Assembly (NCBI GenBank): GCA_004335635.1
Contig: QAXH01006098.1
Location: forward strand, 56,633-120,632
Reading direction: 5' to 3'
DNA length: 64,000 nucleotides
From: Chloromonas sp. AAM2
Lineage: Eukaryota > Chlorophyta > Chlorophyceae > Chlamydomonadales > Chlamydomonadaceae
Shown: positions 15,001 to 25,614 of the stretch, one piece after another
Numbering within the stretch: the first letter of the stretch is position 1
Layout: the number at the start of each line of letters is the position of its first letter
Notes under the pieces: model-generated
What the model was told of the DNA's origin: nothing
Databases searched by the model: none
What the model saw: the letters and a program-made list of their open reading frames with translations, nothing else
Translations under genes and position numbers: made by a program

Positions 15001-17854
15001 CACCTATTTGATACTAACAAGCTGCAGTAAACAAGTGTGTGTAACTTGATGTTGTCGTGCAGGGGAGAAGAACATGTCCTCTCGCCTGGTGGCTGTGTCG
15101 CTTGGCCAGGGACAGGGTCCCAAGGCAGCAGCACTCATTGCAGAGGGAGTGCAATCAGGATCATGGTAAGTGTTCCATCAACTGCCAACAACAGCTCCCT
15201 GTACCTCGCACATCCACCGGCCTTTACGACATACAAGAGTTTACTGGGGCGAACACACACCGCTCCAGATCCCATGCTGCCAACCAGCTTTGCATCCTGT
15301 GTTTTGCAGGGTTGTCCTCCAGAATTGTCATCTCGCTCCGAGCTGGATGCCTGCCCTGGACAAGCTGTGTGAGGAGCTGAGCCCGGAGACAACCAACCCG
15401 GAGTTTAGGCTCTGGATGACCAGCTACCCGTCACCTAAGTTCCCAGTTAACATCCTGCAGAACGGGGTCAAGATGACGAACGAGCCGCCAAAGGTGAGCA
15501 TGTGGTGTTGTAGTTGTCCGTAGCTTTCGCCTTGTGCAAGGTCATTTGCGGTCATCTAACAACGCTTGCATGCAACAGATTGAGCACAACTTTGCTCAAA
15601 CTCGCACCTTGCAGGGCATTCGCGCCAACATGCGCCGGTCCTTCGCGCTCGAGCCCGTCAGTTCCGATGAGTTCTTCGAGTCGTGCGCCAAGCCAGCCGC
15701 CTTCAAAAAGCTTCTTTTCGGATTGGTATACTTCCATGCGCTCATACAGGTGGGTTGTATGAAGTGTGATTGGTTCTTGAATGCCTGCTGCCCAGACTTG
15801 TCGTCAATGCTCGATGCTCCTGTCAACCATCTCCTGCACCTGTCAACCATCTCAGCCATATATCCCTTGGCTAGTCAACCATATATCCCTTGGCCCCAAA
15901 AGACCCTCACCTTATGTTTCCATTAACAACGCGCAGGAACGTCGCAAATTCGGACCGTTAGGCTGGAACATCGCCTACGGTTTTGACGATGGTGATCAGC
16001 GCATCAGCGTGCGGCAATTGCACATGTTCCTGGGTGAAAACGACGCCACGCCCTTTGCCGCCCTGCGCTACGTGACGGGCGAGTGCAACTACGGCGGCAG
16101 AGTGACGGACGACAAGGATCGCTTGCTGCTCAACACGCTGTTGGAAAAGGTCTACTGCGCAGACATCATCGACAATCCTGGCTACCGGCTCAGTTCAAGC
16201 GGTGCGTGGCTGCGAGGGTGACAGCAAGGGAGTGGCGCATGGCAAGATGCCTTGTCGACTGTTTATTGTCTGGCAGGGCAAAAGGCGTTTGTAAAAGTCG
16301 AATCTAGGTTGCAGAACCACCATGATGAATGCTGTTCTTGCTTGAACTGAGTATCTGAGTGCATAACGCAGGCCTCTACTATGCTCCTGAGGAGGGCGAT
16401 CGCACATCCTACGTCAACTACATCGACGGGCTCCCCGTCATACCCTTGCCGGAGGTGAGACATGGGCACAAGGTCACGGCACCAGCAAACAGAATTAGGC
16501 ATGGCTGCGCAAGAGCCCGGCTGAAGGGCTTGGAATGCTCAGGATTGGAAAGGGTTACGATGCTACTCTCTGAGCCAGTAGCCACGCAATCACACAACAG
16601 GCACAAGTAGCTCGCAATCTTCTAAGCACCAACACAACCTTAATTCACAGCTGTGCTTGTGACTTGCTTGACGGGCGTGCACAGGCCATTATCAGACATG
16701 CTGCCCTGCTTCCCTTCTCGCAGGCGTTCGGCTTGCATCAGAACGCGGACATCACCAAGGACCAGAACGACACAGCAGCCATGTTTGCGTCCCTGGTAGC
16801 CATGGGTGGTGGCGGCGGCGGGGCTGGCGGTGGTGGGGGCGTGGAGGAGCGGGTGGCGGCAGTGGTGTCCGGCTGCCTGCAGCGGCTGCCAGCCAACTTT
16901 GACATCGAGGCCGTGCAGCACAAGTACCCCGTGCTGTACGAAGAGTCGCTCAACACAGTGCTGACTCAGGAGATGAGCCGCTTCAACAGGCTTCTGTCGG
17001 TCATGAGGGACAGCTTGCAGAACATGCATCTGGCGCTCAAGGGCTTGCAGGTAAACCGTTTTGTAAAGCACGTTGTCACGGCAGCGGGCACCTAGCGCTG
17101 GTATTGACTCACCCTCTCACGGTTGTAGCCTTGATTTGTCTCCCTACCAATAAGCCTTAGCCAGCGGTAACACAGCTGATCTCAGGCACCCCTAAATACA
17201 ATGCTGACTGTGCAGGTTATGAGTGGAGAGTTGGAGGCCGCATTCCGTGCCATCTCCGTCAACGCCGTGCCCGAGCTCTGGCGCAAATCCTCGTACCCCT
17301 CCCTCAAGCCCCTGGGCTCCTACCTAGACGACCTGTACCGCAGGCTGCAGATGCTAGAAGACTGGTATCAGTCAGGCCCGCCCGCGCTCTTCTGGCTACC
17401 TGGCTTCTTCTTCGTTCAATCCTTCCTTACCGCGGGCCTGCAAAACTATGCACGCCGGCAGAAGATCCCGATTGATATGGTCAATTACGACTTTGAGATG
17501 CTAAGTACTAACCCTGATGCGTACACTCAGCCACCAAGCGAGGGGCTGTACACTACTGGGCTGTACCTGGAGGGGTGTGGGTGGGATAGCAAGGCCAAGC
17601 AGCTGTGTGAGAGTCAGCCCAAGGTGCTGTTCGTGTCGGCGCCGTGCATGTGGTTGCGACCGCGTACAGCAGATCAGTACGCGACGTTCAACCACTATAA
17701 TTGTCCGGTGTACCGCACTGCGGAGCGGAGAGGTGTGCTGGCCACCACTGGCCACTCAACAAACTTTGTCATGTTCATCAAACTGCCCACAAACCAGGAT
17801 CCAAAGCACTGGATCTTGAGAGGTGTGGCACTCATCAGCTCGTTGTCAGATTAG
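1..17854 (+). CDS. Axonemal inner-arm dynein heavy chain, 3' part (46 exons)
   Basis: Flagellar motor subunit; the 5' half, including AAA1, lies left of the window. The joined exons give about 2,500 residues up to the TAG at 17852-17854. In order: AAA2 P-loop GQPFSGKS (near 700) with Walker B around [15 protein letters not shown]3 P-loop GPTGTGKS (4328) with [13 protein letters not shown]4 P-loop GVGGSGRQS (7180), normal for axonemal chains; stalk coiled coil 1 (9172-9764); microtubule-binding tip (9905-10793); coiled coil 2 (11083-11800); AAA5, AAA6 and the C-terminal domain. The end ([27 protein letters not shown]) resembles the DNAH1/3/7/12 group of inner-arm chains. Exons: 1-75, 308-408, 654-777, 1073-1208, 1533-1701, 1947-2054, 2305-2444, 2755-2828, 3110-3263, 3654-3761, 3989-4112, 4303-4455, 4671-4855, 5054-5162, 5429-5560, 5894-5971, 6216-6365, 6591-6748, 7003-7249, 7576-7689, 7902-8072, 8332-8438, 8581-8734, 8912-9001, 9172-9369, 9687-9764, 9905-10009, 10288-10401, 10648-10793, 11083-11307, 11672-11939, 12128-12232, 12462-12600, 12753-12867, 13028-13193, 13429-13689, 13838-13992, 14212-14510, 14688-14921, 15063-15165, 15310-15493, 15615-15749, 15937-16201, 16372-16454, 16724-17050, 17216-17854. 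The exact paralogue is not resolved. Confidence 0.96.
10795..10860. repeat. Short tandem repeat at a dynein donor site
   Basis: Alternating 13- and 20-base units built from GAGTGTTGAGCCG and GAGTGCTGAGTGTTGAGCCG start right at the GTGAGT donor after the exon ending at 10793. The donor motif is therefore repeated several times in the first 65 bases of the intron. Confidence 0.8.
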
Positions 17855-18401
17855 GACGTATCGTGATCTGGCATGTTGGACAAGTTGGACATGAACTGCA
17901 CGAGGTGATCGGGCTGATCTTTGACCTGGAGGCTGGTGCATCACTCACCGACTCAACTGCGAGCTGTTTTTCACCCTTGTTCTTCCCTTGGAGTGCACAC
18001 CAGGTTGTGACACACTTGCGCGGATTCGAGTTTTTATTCTGTCTGCTTCTGCTGTGTGTTCTGTGCCATGTATGCTAGTGCTTAGGCCTGAAGGAACTGG
18101 GGACCAGACTTGTCACGTCAGGCTGCTAGTGCTGCTCACGAATAGTGCGTTTGTGCACGGAGGACTTGTAGATTTTGTAACCAATGCAACGACTCTGCTA
18201 TGAGACAGGCGACGGAACAGCGTTGCGTAATGACGCCGTGCCACGAAGTGAGTCAGCCTGCATCGCCATCTGGAAATTCAGATATTTGAGTGAGTAACGT
18301 CAACACCACGCCAACGCGATAAGTCCATGTTCGGTTCGGCAGCATCTGCATGTTAATGGAACAACCAAGTGTTGTGTTGACCAGCTCACCGATCAACCGA
18401 T
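17855..18401. other. Spacer between dynein and F-box gene
   Basis: No convincing coding signal. It should hold the dynein 3' UTR and the promoter/5' UTR of the next gene. A TGTAA pentamer at 18176-18180, the usual poly(A) signal in volvocalean green algae, would give a 3' UTR of about 330 bases; a five-base match alone is weak support. Confidence 0.4.
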
Positions 18402-20949
18402 ATGTCTGGCCTGCTGAGTGCGGACGCGACCCCCTCCACGCCACCCCACTCACACCTTCTCGGCCTGCCCCCAAGCCTGCTGCTCAATGTGGTGCGTGGG
18501 CGCCTGTAGATACAACCAACTTTATCCATGCTCGTAGGCCATGCAGCTATCATACTAGAACACCAACTGGTGCCTGGCAGTCCAGAAGAGATTACTCTTG
18601 TTATGTGGCTACAGATTTTTCCTTTGCTCTCTGCACGTGAGCTTCTATGCCTCTGGATAGCAGCCGGGCACCAGTTGCAGCCAGTGCTGGACGATGCAGT
18701 GTGGCGACCCCGTGTGCTGGCTAGAGGCTGGGAGGCTCCTGATGGGGCAGGTAGCGGGGAGTGCATGCGCCGCTACGCGTTTAACCAGCGCCAGATGTGC
18801 GTGGAGTGCCAAAATCCCACTCGCCACATGTTCAAACTGCTGGGGTGCCGCCTGTGCGAGGGCTGTGAGCACCAGGTGAGGTCCACATGGGCTGTGTGCC
18901 GCGGTTTCAGTTCTCCCTGGATGCATGGACCAAGCGCCCACCAAGCACACAATCATGAACCTGTCCCAACGCTCAGTATCATTGCACTGCAGTGTGTTAC
19001 GCTCGCTAAACAATCATCAAACTCAATCCTGTGTGCTGGAGAAGTGCAAAGTGCATCTCTGCTCCGGTTCCCGTTGCATTCGCCACACGGCCTCGCATGT
19101 CCCTGCATGCACATGCGCAGCACACACGCTATGCGCTGGTGACGGGCCTGGAGGCGCAGCAGCGCTACGGCCTGCCTGCCGCCCTGCTGGCGCAGATGCC
19201 GTGTGTTGAGTCGTGTGGAGTCACCCTCTGGCTGCGGGACACAGGTGCGAGAGGATGATCATGCCACACAGGTCAACAGAGATGTTTGTTGTAAGTTTGA
19301 ACCACCCTCAACTCCAGTGCTTGAGAGAACCAGGGAAGCAGAAAGGCCAGAACCAGATTGACATGGGCAGTGGCGCGCTTGTTTAGCCACTTATAATGCA
19401 GTTGTTGCTTGACGAGGCAGCTGTGCTGGCTGTGTTGGCGCACAATGCTTTGTATTTCCATGCACAACACTCACCATGGCATGGGCAATGCATGAGAATC
19501 ACAAGCGCACGTGCCCATGTGCTGTTGCAGTGCTGTCCCAGGTGGAAAACCAGGAAGACGAAGACAGGGATAGCGGATCAGAATCAGAAGAAGGTGACAG
19601 AGAGGGTCATGAAGAACAAGGCTTGGAACAGCCACAAGACGAAGGGCAGTTGCAGGGGGCCGGGGAAGAGGGCGGTGGAGGCAGGGACGAGGCGGAGGAG
19701 AGGGAGGGGGAAGAGGTGCAGTTTGATGACGTTGGGCCCAGCAGTGTGCCGGATGACCCGCGTGCGGCACTCAAAGCCCAACGCAAGGCAGTCAAGAAGC
19801 AGGTCTGTGCACCTGGTGCGGCGGGAAGGGGGCAAGTTTGTGCGCGAGAAACACTACGGTCATTAAACAGGTTGCGTGGGTTGTGATAGCTGGGAGTGTA
19901 CAGGTCGGCTTGTGTGGAATGTCGAGTTGGCTGGGCTATGATACCAGCACCTGCTCCTACGTCAGGATGAGCTCACAACGGCTTCAACATGACCACGTGT
20001 GTGCGTGCACGCACTCGCAGGCCAAGCTGGATCAGCGCGCTAAGCGCGAGGAGAAGGCTGTGGGCCTGCTGACCACCAAGGGGCGCCGGGCCTTGACACG
20101 CTCGGGCGGAGCACACAACACGTACGGGCACGAGGGGGAGGAGGCCGGGCACAACACACGCAGCAGGGGGCGGAAAGGCAGTCACAAGGTGGGTGTTTGA
20201 ACAGGAGCCCTGTGCTTAGCCCTGGTTACTACAGGGTACCATTTGCTCTGGTTCAGCGTTTGTGTATGTCCCGAGTATCAACTGCTGAGCTCTTATGTCT
20301 ACTTGTCAATTTGCAAAGTTATGGGCTGCTGTCAGGAAGCTGCGAAAACCGCCGAGAATAGGTCGTAAGGCGGAGTCACACCTACATGTACAAGAGCGGA
20401 GCGGCACGGCACTGTCCGACACAAAGGTTTACGTTGCATTGCATGGACTGGAGAGGGAGAGAAGCAACAGCATAGCCAGGCTAGCACATGCTATGTGTGC
20501 GGAAGCGCTTTCATTGATTCGGACGAGGCAAAGCGCAAGGTCGCTGACCATGACCACCTGACAGGCAGGTACAGGGACTGTGTTGTAGGGATAAAACAAT
20601 ATGTGTACACAGGGTACATTCTGTCATGCCTACATTCTGGTATGCCTCAAGACAAGTACTGCTCTGATCGCTGCCATGACTGCCCCCTCGATCCTGTATG
20701 TGTATGCCACTGTTCCCGGTAGGTTCACCTGCCCACCTCTGCCTCAATCAGGTTCGCCTCACAGAGTCGGTGTTTGTTGCCACACCTGTGTGCTTACGCA
20801 CTCTGCTATGTGCTGTGCAGGCCACTGTGGCAATGGGCAGCAGTCCGCGCAGCCGCTGCAAGGTCAAGTCCCCCTGGCTGGCGGAGCGGGAGCGCCTCAT
20901 GCAGGAGTTCGGGGTGTTTGGGCTCAGCGGGCTGGTGCTGGCCGAGTGA
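18402..20949 (+). CDS. F-box protein with XPA-like zinc finger and acidic linker
   Basis: Six exons (18402-18491, 18615-18875, 19121-19244, 19531-19802, 20021-20188, 20821-20949) join in frame to 347 residues. Residues about 19-70 form an F-box: LGLPPSLLLNV followed by IFPLLSARELLCLW, split by the first intron. Cysteines at about 92, 95, 108, 111 and 114 form a zinc-finger-like cluster. It is followed, as in XPA, by a segment of the type ALVTGLEAQQRYGLPAALL, matching the XPA pattern in which a zinc finger precedes a T/S-x-x-E-A-x-x-x-Y-x-L element. Residues 160-250 are very acidic and the rest is basic and low in complexity; the end (SPWLAERERLMQEFGVFGL) looks conserved. By analogy it is probably the substrate receptor of an SCF ubiquitin ligase, with the zinc finger as the recognition module. 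The start was chosen because it puts the F-box close to the N-terminus. The domain calls come from motifs only. Confidence 0.8.
20400..20590 (+). pseudogene. HNH/endonuclease VII-like relic in an intron
   Basis: Inside the last intron of the F-box gene, the frame through 20483-20575 encodes CYVCGSAFIDSDEAK followed by ADHDHLTGRYRD. This matches the signature C-x2-C ... D-H-x-H-x-T-G-x-Y-R-G seen in recombination-endonuclease-VII-like domains, which occur next to or within protein-primed DNA polymerases of Polinton/Maverick-type elements. The usual downstream A-H-x-x-C-N is missing (the frame reads CVVGIK), and I saw no polymerase motifs nearby, so it looks like a truncated mobile-element relic. 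Inclusion as an exon is unlikely because the phases do not fit its neighbours. Confidence 0.55.
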
Positions 20950-21708
20950 GAGAAGCACAGGATCACGTGCAGTGATCGCTTAAGATCTTTACAGACAGGA
21001 GCACCGGTTAACTGGGCATCCACACAACTGTCTCGGTCCCCAACAAGCATCTGACAATAAGCTGGCCCCGCACACAATCGTGGTGGCGGCTTGAACACAG
21101 AACGTTCATGTTTCACGGTTTGAACATAATGTGTTGCCTTTCGTGCTGGTGTGCCATGTCATGAATAACACTCTAGGATATACATGTATAGCATACACTA
21201 AGCAGCGTGGTTGTGGTTGAAGCCTTAGTTTGGTTCAAGCCTTCCAAGCAGCGAGCACTAGTGCTTATTGATCATGCCAGGTCCTGCCGAGTCCTCGGCA
21301 GCTGGCAGTGTTGAAGCATGTCCAAGCAGACAGGCTTGCACCCAACAACGTCAGTTCAACAAAGTACGGTTGTAACAGAACCAGGAGAACACCATGACAC
21401 AGTGCGCCACACTGCAACGTTCAAGATTTCGATTGTTTTCCGGAAATCCAACAGGTGCCGACTCTTACTGTGTTCCAGAGTTTCAAGAAGTGCAGTGCTA
21501 TGAATTCTCTCTCCCTCTCTAATCTGCATTTGGTTGTGTTCAATGATTTATGTGTTTGCAGTGATCCCATTTATAGCCACAGTGGTTTACTGGATAGCAG
21601 CACTGGGTATCTGGGTGGGGCGGATTACGCAGAAGGCAAGGTGGTGCCTGAGATGCGTAGCTTGCATACGAGGCTGTGGTGCAGCTTGCAGCAACGCACT
21701 GGTCATGC
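20950..21708. other. Spacer between convergent genes
   Basis: The 3' flanks of the F-box gene (+) and the membrane-protein gene (-) meet here. A TGTAA at 21371-21375 could be a poly(A) signal for the F-box gene. No supported coding sequence. Confidence 0.4.
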
Positions 21709-24558
21709 TTAGGTTTCATTGCGTGCTGGCACTGGTAAAGCAGCAAAACCAGGGGCATCGACCCGTGTTCGTACAGTTGCAGGAAGTGCTTGCACAGTCT
21801 GCGGCTGAGCAACGGCCGATTGTGGGTGGGATTGCCCATCCAGGAATGCAGATGCTGGTGTTGACTGTGGACCCAGAAATTTCTGCGTTTTGACCGGCGG
21901 AACATTCCAGTTGACCAGGACAGGACGCACGCCTGACTCCGGCTTTAATTGGGTGAGTGGCTGAGGCAGTGGCTGGGACGATTGGGTGAATGGCTGAAGC
22001 AGGGGCTGGGATGATTGGGTGGGTGGCTGCAGCAGAGGCTGATTGAAAGCAGCTACCTGTGGGTTGGTCCCTTGTCTCCAAGTATCAGCTCCTAGCGCAT
22101 TACCAGCCGGTCCAGAGCCCGCCATACCCACATGAGCATGGCGTGGGCTGGCAAATCGACCAATGCCAGCGTGGGGTGTCCCGACTGGTGGCGGATGAGG
22201 CAGCGGTGTGTAGTGAGACTGGCCTATTGGCGCTTGCTGTTCATTGGGTATGAACGCCGCCGCAGGGCTCAGCGCTATCTGCTCGCTGGTTGGCTGGTTG
22301 GCTTGTTCCTGATGCTCAATGCCAGCGGGCTCGTGAACAGCAGACATGGCCACTTCCATAGCTGCCGGCTGCACCTTGGACGAGGGGCGGTGCGGTACAT
22401 GCGGGCAACAGATGCAGAACAGGAGCACGCAGGTAACGATGAGCCCTATGAGACCCACTGCAGACACCTGCGGACACGTGGGGCAGACACGAGCTGTTGA
22501 TTGCGTTATATGTGTGACACATCTCACAAGGTAACAGCTGAGGCAAGGCCTTGGCATTGTGTGTTGAGGTGTGTGGGTACATCATCCGCACTCTGTGTTG
22601 AGTTGTGGGGGCATCGACTGCACTCCAGTGCTAATGATGCACACAGGGCCTTCCCTGAAGTCATTCTATTTCTGGTGCCGTGCACTTTGACTGTTCGAAT
22701 TGGACACAAGACAGCTGACCTACGCGACCACTCACTGCTGCCGTGACGACAATCTGCCACAGCTGCCACCCGGTCCCGTCATCTCCAGCATCTGTGCTAT
22801 TGCTGGGCAGCACGCCACCTGCACAGGCAGGTTTGGGCGTATATTGTGTTGGTGCAGAACCAACACACGGCCTGCCACAGGAATGACACTAAGGACTGAT
22901 GTGGCTCGCAGTGACACGCACGTCAAGAGCCTTTGTTGCTGCTTTTCTTCTTTCTTGCTCAGGGTTGGTTCGGATGGTATCCAGCCTCGTCTCTTGCATG
23001 GCTTGCTAGCGCCCGCGCTCGGTACATGTTGGCCCCCTGAACTAATAATTGTGATCATGTATATATACTCATGGTCGCTTAGAGCCAGATTGGCCAGCGT
23101 CAGAGCTTGGATCACCTGACAGCCCCGCTGTGGCGACCCAGGTAAGCCACCTTGTACAGGCAGAACCAAGCAAATGCTGAACCCACATGCCACAAGAGCC
23201 GTCTTTCGTGCATTCTGGCGTTCTGTGTGGTTGTGTTCCGGCATGGGAACTACTCACTCTGCAGGTAGATGTCGCATGTGGAGTTGAGCGTCGTTGTCGA
23301 GGTGATGACCAGGCAGAAAGGGGTCATGAGACCCGTGTCAGAGGGCCATCTGCACGTCATTCCGCACGTGATGCTGATTCAGCAGTAATTACATTGCTCT
23401 CACGGTGGGATTCCACACATTTAGCAAAGGATTCGATTTGGCAACATTTTGAGTCATTAACGTAGACGTGCTAATGGTGTGCACTCCCACCTTGAAGGTA
23501 GCACTGTGAGAAGCACGTATGCGCACATAGAATGCAATGTGCACGATTGGCAGCTAGCCTGACGGAAACCCACCCACCCCTTGCTGCCAACCAGTCTCCG
23601 GCCAACCCAGCCCACATCAGTCCTTTGCAGCCCACAACAGTCCTTTGAAGTGCCCAACTTGCCGGCCCCCTGCTCACCGCACATCACAGGCGAGCTTGCT
23701 GGTGCAGTTGGTGTTGGGCGCCAGGGCAGTGGAGGGGCACGTGTTGGCCGGCACCGAGGCTGCGCAGACGGTTGCCAGGGATACCCAGGCAGTCACGTGC
23801 GTCGTGCACCTGCATGAGCATAGGTGCAGTGTGGTCGGATAAGGAGCCGGTCTGATGAATGTTACTGCTGGGCATGAATAATCATTTGCAGAGGTACGCA
23901 TGAGGATGTGTTGGACCATGACGTGACGTGAACGAAGGAAAAATGCAGCTGCTACCGTGTGCCATCGAAGCCATTTACAGAGCGACAGACCAACTAAACT
24001 TACTTCAGGTATGCTAAATCTAACATATGCATTTGATTGATTCCTGACGAGTTATCTGTTGCCCACAGGCCAAAACGTACTGCCACTAGTCGTCTGGCCG
24101 AGTAGAGATTTGGCGCCTCTTGCGGCGCCGGTTGCTTATGGTTGTGCTTTTACATCGTTTGGGCCTGTCATCAAGCTCTGATTCGATTTCATCGCACACT
24201 TGCGCACACACAGTAATCTTCAATAGCTCACTCCACCACACAAAGACACAAGCACCTGACTCAGTGATATGATGCAACATCACTGAGATGATGATCAGAA
24301 TCAGTCATATATGCAAGCAAACACAATGTGAAGGCTAGCAAAGTCCGGAGTCGCATCCATCAGACAGACGAGACTGTATGTGGTTTCCTGTCCCACGCAC
24401 CATAGCTGATATGACAAGGTGTAGTATTGGCCACACCAGGAGAAGCCATTGGCAGGGATAGGGACTTGTGACAGGCTGAAGGTGTCTCCAGCTTGTGACT
24501 GTGCCTGGCGTGTCAAGCTTGCCAGGACCAGCGTCACTAAGAGCGTCCACTGATGCAT
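21709..24558 (-). CDS. Single-pass type I membrane protein, Cys-rich ectodomain, Pro/Gln-rich tail
   Basis: Not recognised as a known family. Five exons on the minus strand (24558-24401, 23809-23678, 23349-23258, 22818-22736, 22467-21709) join in phase to 407 residues. The N-terminus (MHQWTLLVTLVLASLTRQAQ) is a signal peptide. The ectodomain to about residue 148 has eight cysteines (about 42, 54, 68, 77, 88, 94, 109, 122), enough for four disulfides, and N-glycosylation sequons near 87, 119 and 134. One membrane helix follows (about 150-175, ending in CVLLFCICC), then a cytosolic tail of about 230 residues rich in Pro, Gln, Ser and Ala. The tail includes three tandem copies of a QPLLQPxTQSSQ-like repeat (DNA about 21945-22035). 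The layout suggests a surface receptor or wall-linked protein. The start is divergent from the RNase J gene. Confidence 0.72.
21940..22040 (-). repeat. Tandem repeat encoding QPLLQPxTQSSQ units
   Basis: Three imperfect copies of a roughly 36-base unit (GGCTGAGGCAGTGGCTGGGA-like on the + strand) lie within the cytosolic-tail exon of the membrane protein. Units keep the reading frame, so copy number could vary without frameshift. Confidence 0.75.
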
Positions 24559-25614
24559 GAGATTGGCAACTGGCCCCTGATGCCTCCTATCTGGTTGTTG
24601 TGTGCTGTGACAGTCGCAGCATGTTGATGAGGCTTTGCAGGCCGAAGGTTGATGCTTTCGTACGTGGCTGGCTATTCACGTGCTCTGTTGAGCATTTGCC
24701 AGCCAGGCCAGCATGCGTTCTGGGCTCCAGCTACGGTGGCATTGGTGGTGGGCGTGTTGGCAAGGCCTGCACGCACAAGCGCCCAAGTTCCAGGATGGCT
24801 GGTTTGTTTCCCACCCTACTAACACCATGCCAGCGGGTCTCACCTAGGAACAATTGCCGCAAACTTGCCTCTATGCGAACCTAAGCCATCTAGACGTGGG
24901 TAATCGCATGAAAACTATCGATGCCTAGGATCGTGGCTTTGCAACATAGACATCGTTTGACTATGACAACATGCTCTTTCATTGCTCGCGCGACCGAGTG
25001 CAAAATCGACGCCTTCAAATGCGCAACGGTTTTCACGGCAAATGTCAAACCGTACAACTCAAAATTTCGGGACATAGCACAAAGGCCCACAAGCAGGCGC
25101 ACCCTCGTTAAAGACTGAGCTATGTCGTGTTAACTTTGTCAGATCTCAAGCAAGGCCGGTCAAAGTGCCATAACCGGAAACTGCTGAACCAGCAGATTTG
25201 TGGAGGAAACAGCACAAAGCGTGTTACTTTACGTGGGAAGGTTGCATGTTCTCTGATAGGTGCACTATCACGGCTGTCTGGCTCCGGAAGGCTCTTGAGG
25301 CTTGCAAAGCCCTCTGTATATGAGCAGTCCCACTTCCGGTTCAAGCAATTCCAGTTCAAGATGATGAGCAGCTCAAACAATTCAGAATGTCGCTGATGCA
25401 TCACCACGGCCTCTAAGACTGGCAATGTGCCGTGCTTCAACACGTGAAATCACGGCGGTTACCTGGCAAATTGTACGTTATCATCTGAAATGGCCGCAAA
25501 TGTGCGATGTTGCTCCTAGGGAGCCTATTCCCTTTCTCCTTTGATGCCACCACGACTGTCAGACAGATCAAATTGAAACCCTTGTCAGCTGGCCATTCCG
25601 GAAGCCGTGCGCGC
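24559..25614. other. Divergent intergenic region
   Basis: About 1.06 kb separates the starts of the membrane-protein gene (-) and RNase J (+), so it should carry both promoters. I found no TATA element or coding region that I could defend. Open frames here (for example 24890-25102 on the minus strand) have no recognisable motif or splice partners. Confidence 0.4.

Noticed and set aside
24890..25102. Minus-strand 70-codon frame upstream of RNase J
   Set aside because: Reads smoothly but has no family motif, no splice partners and no promoter evidence.
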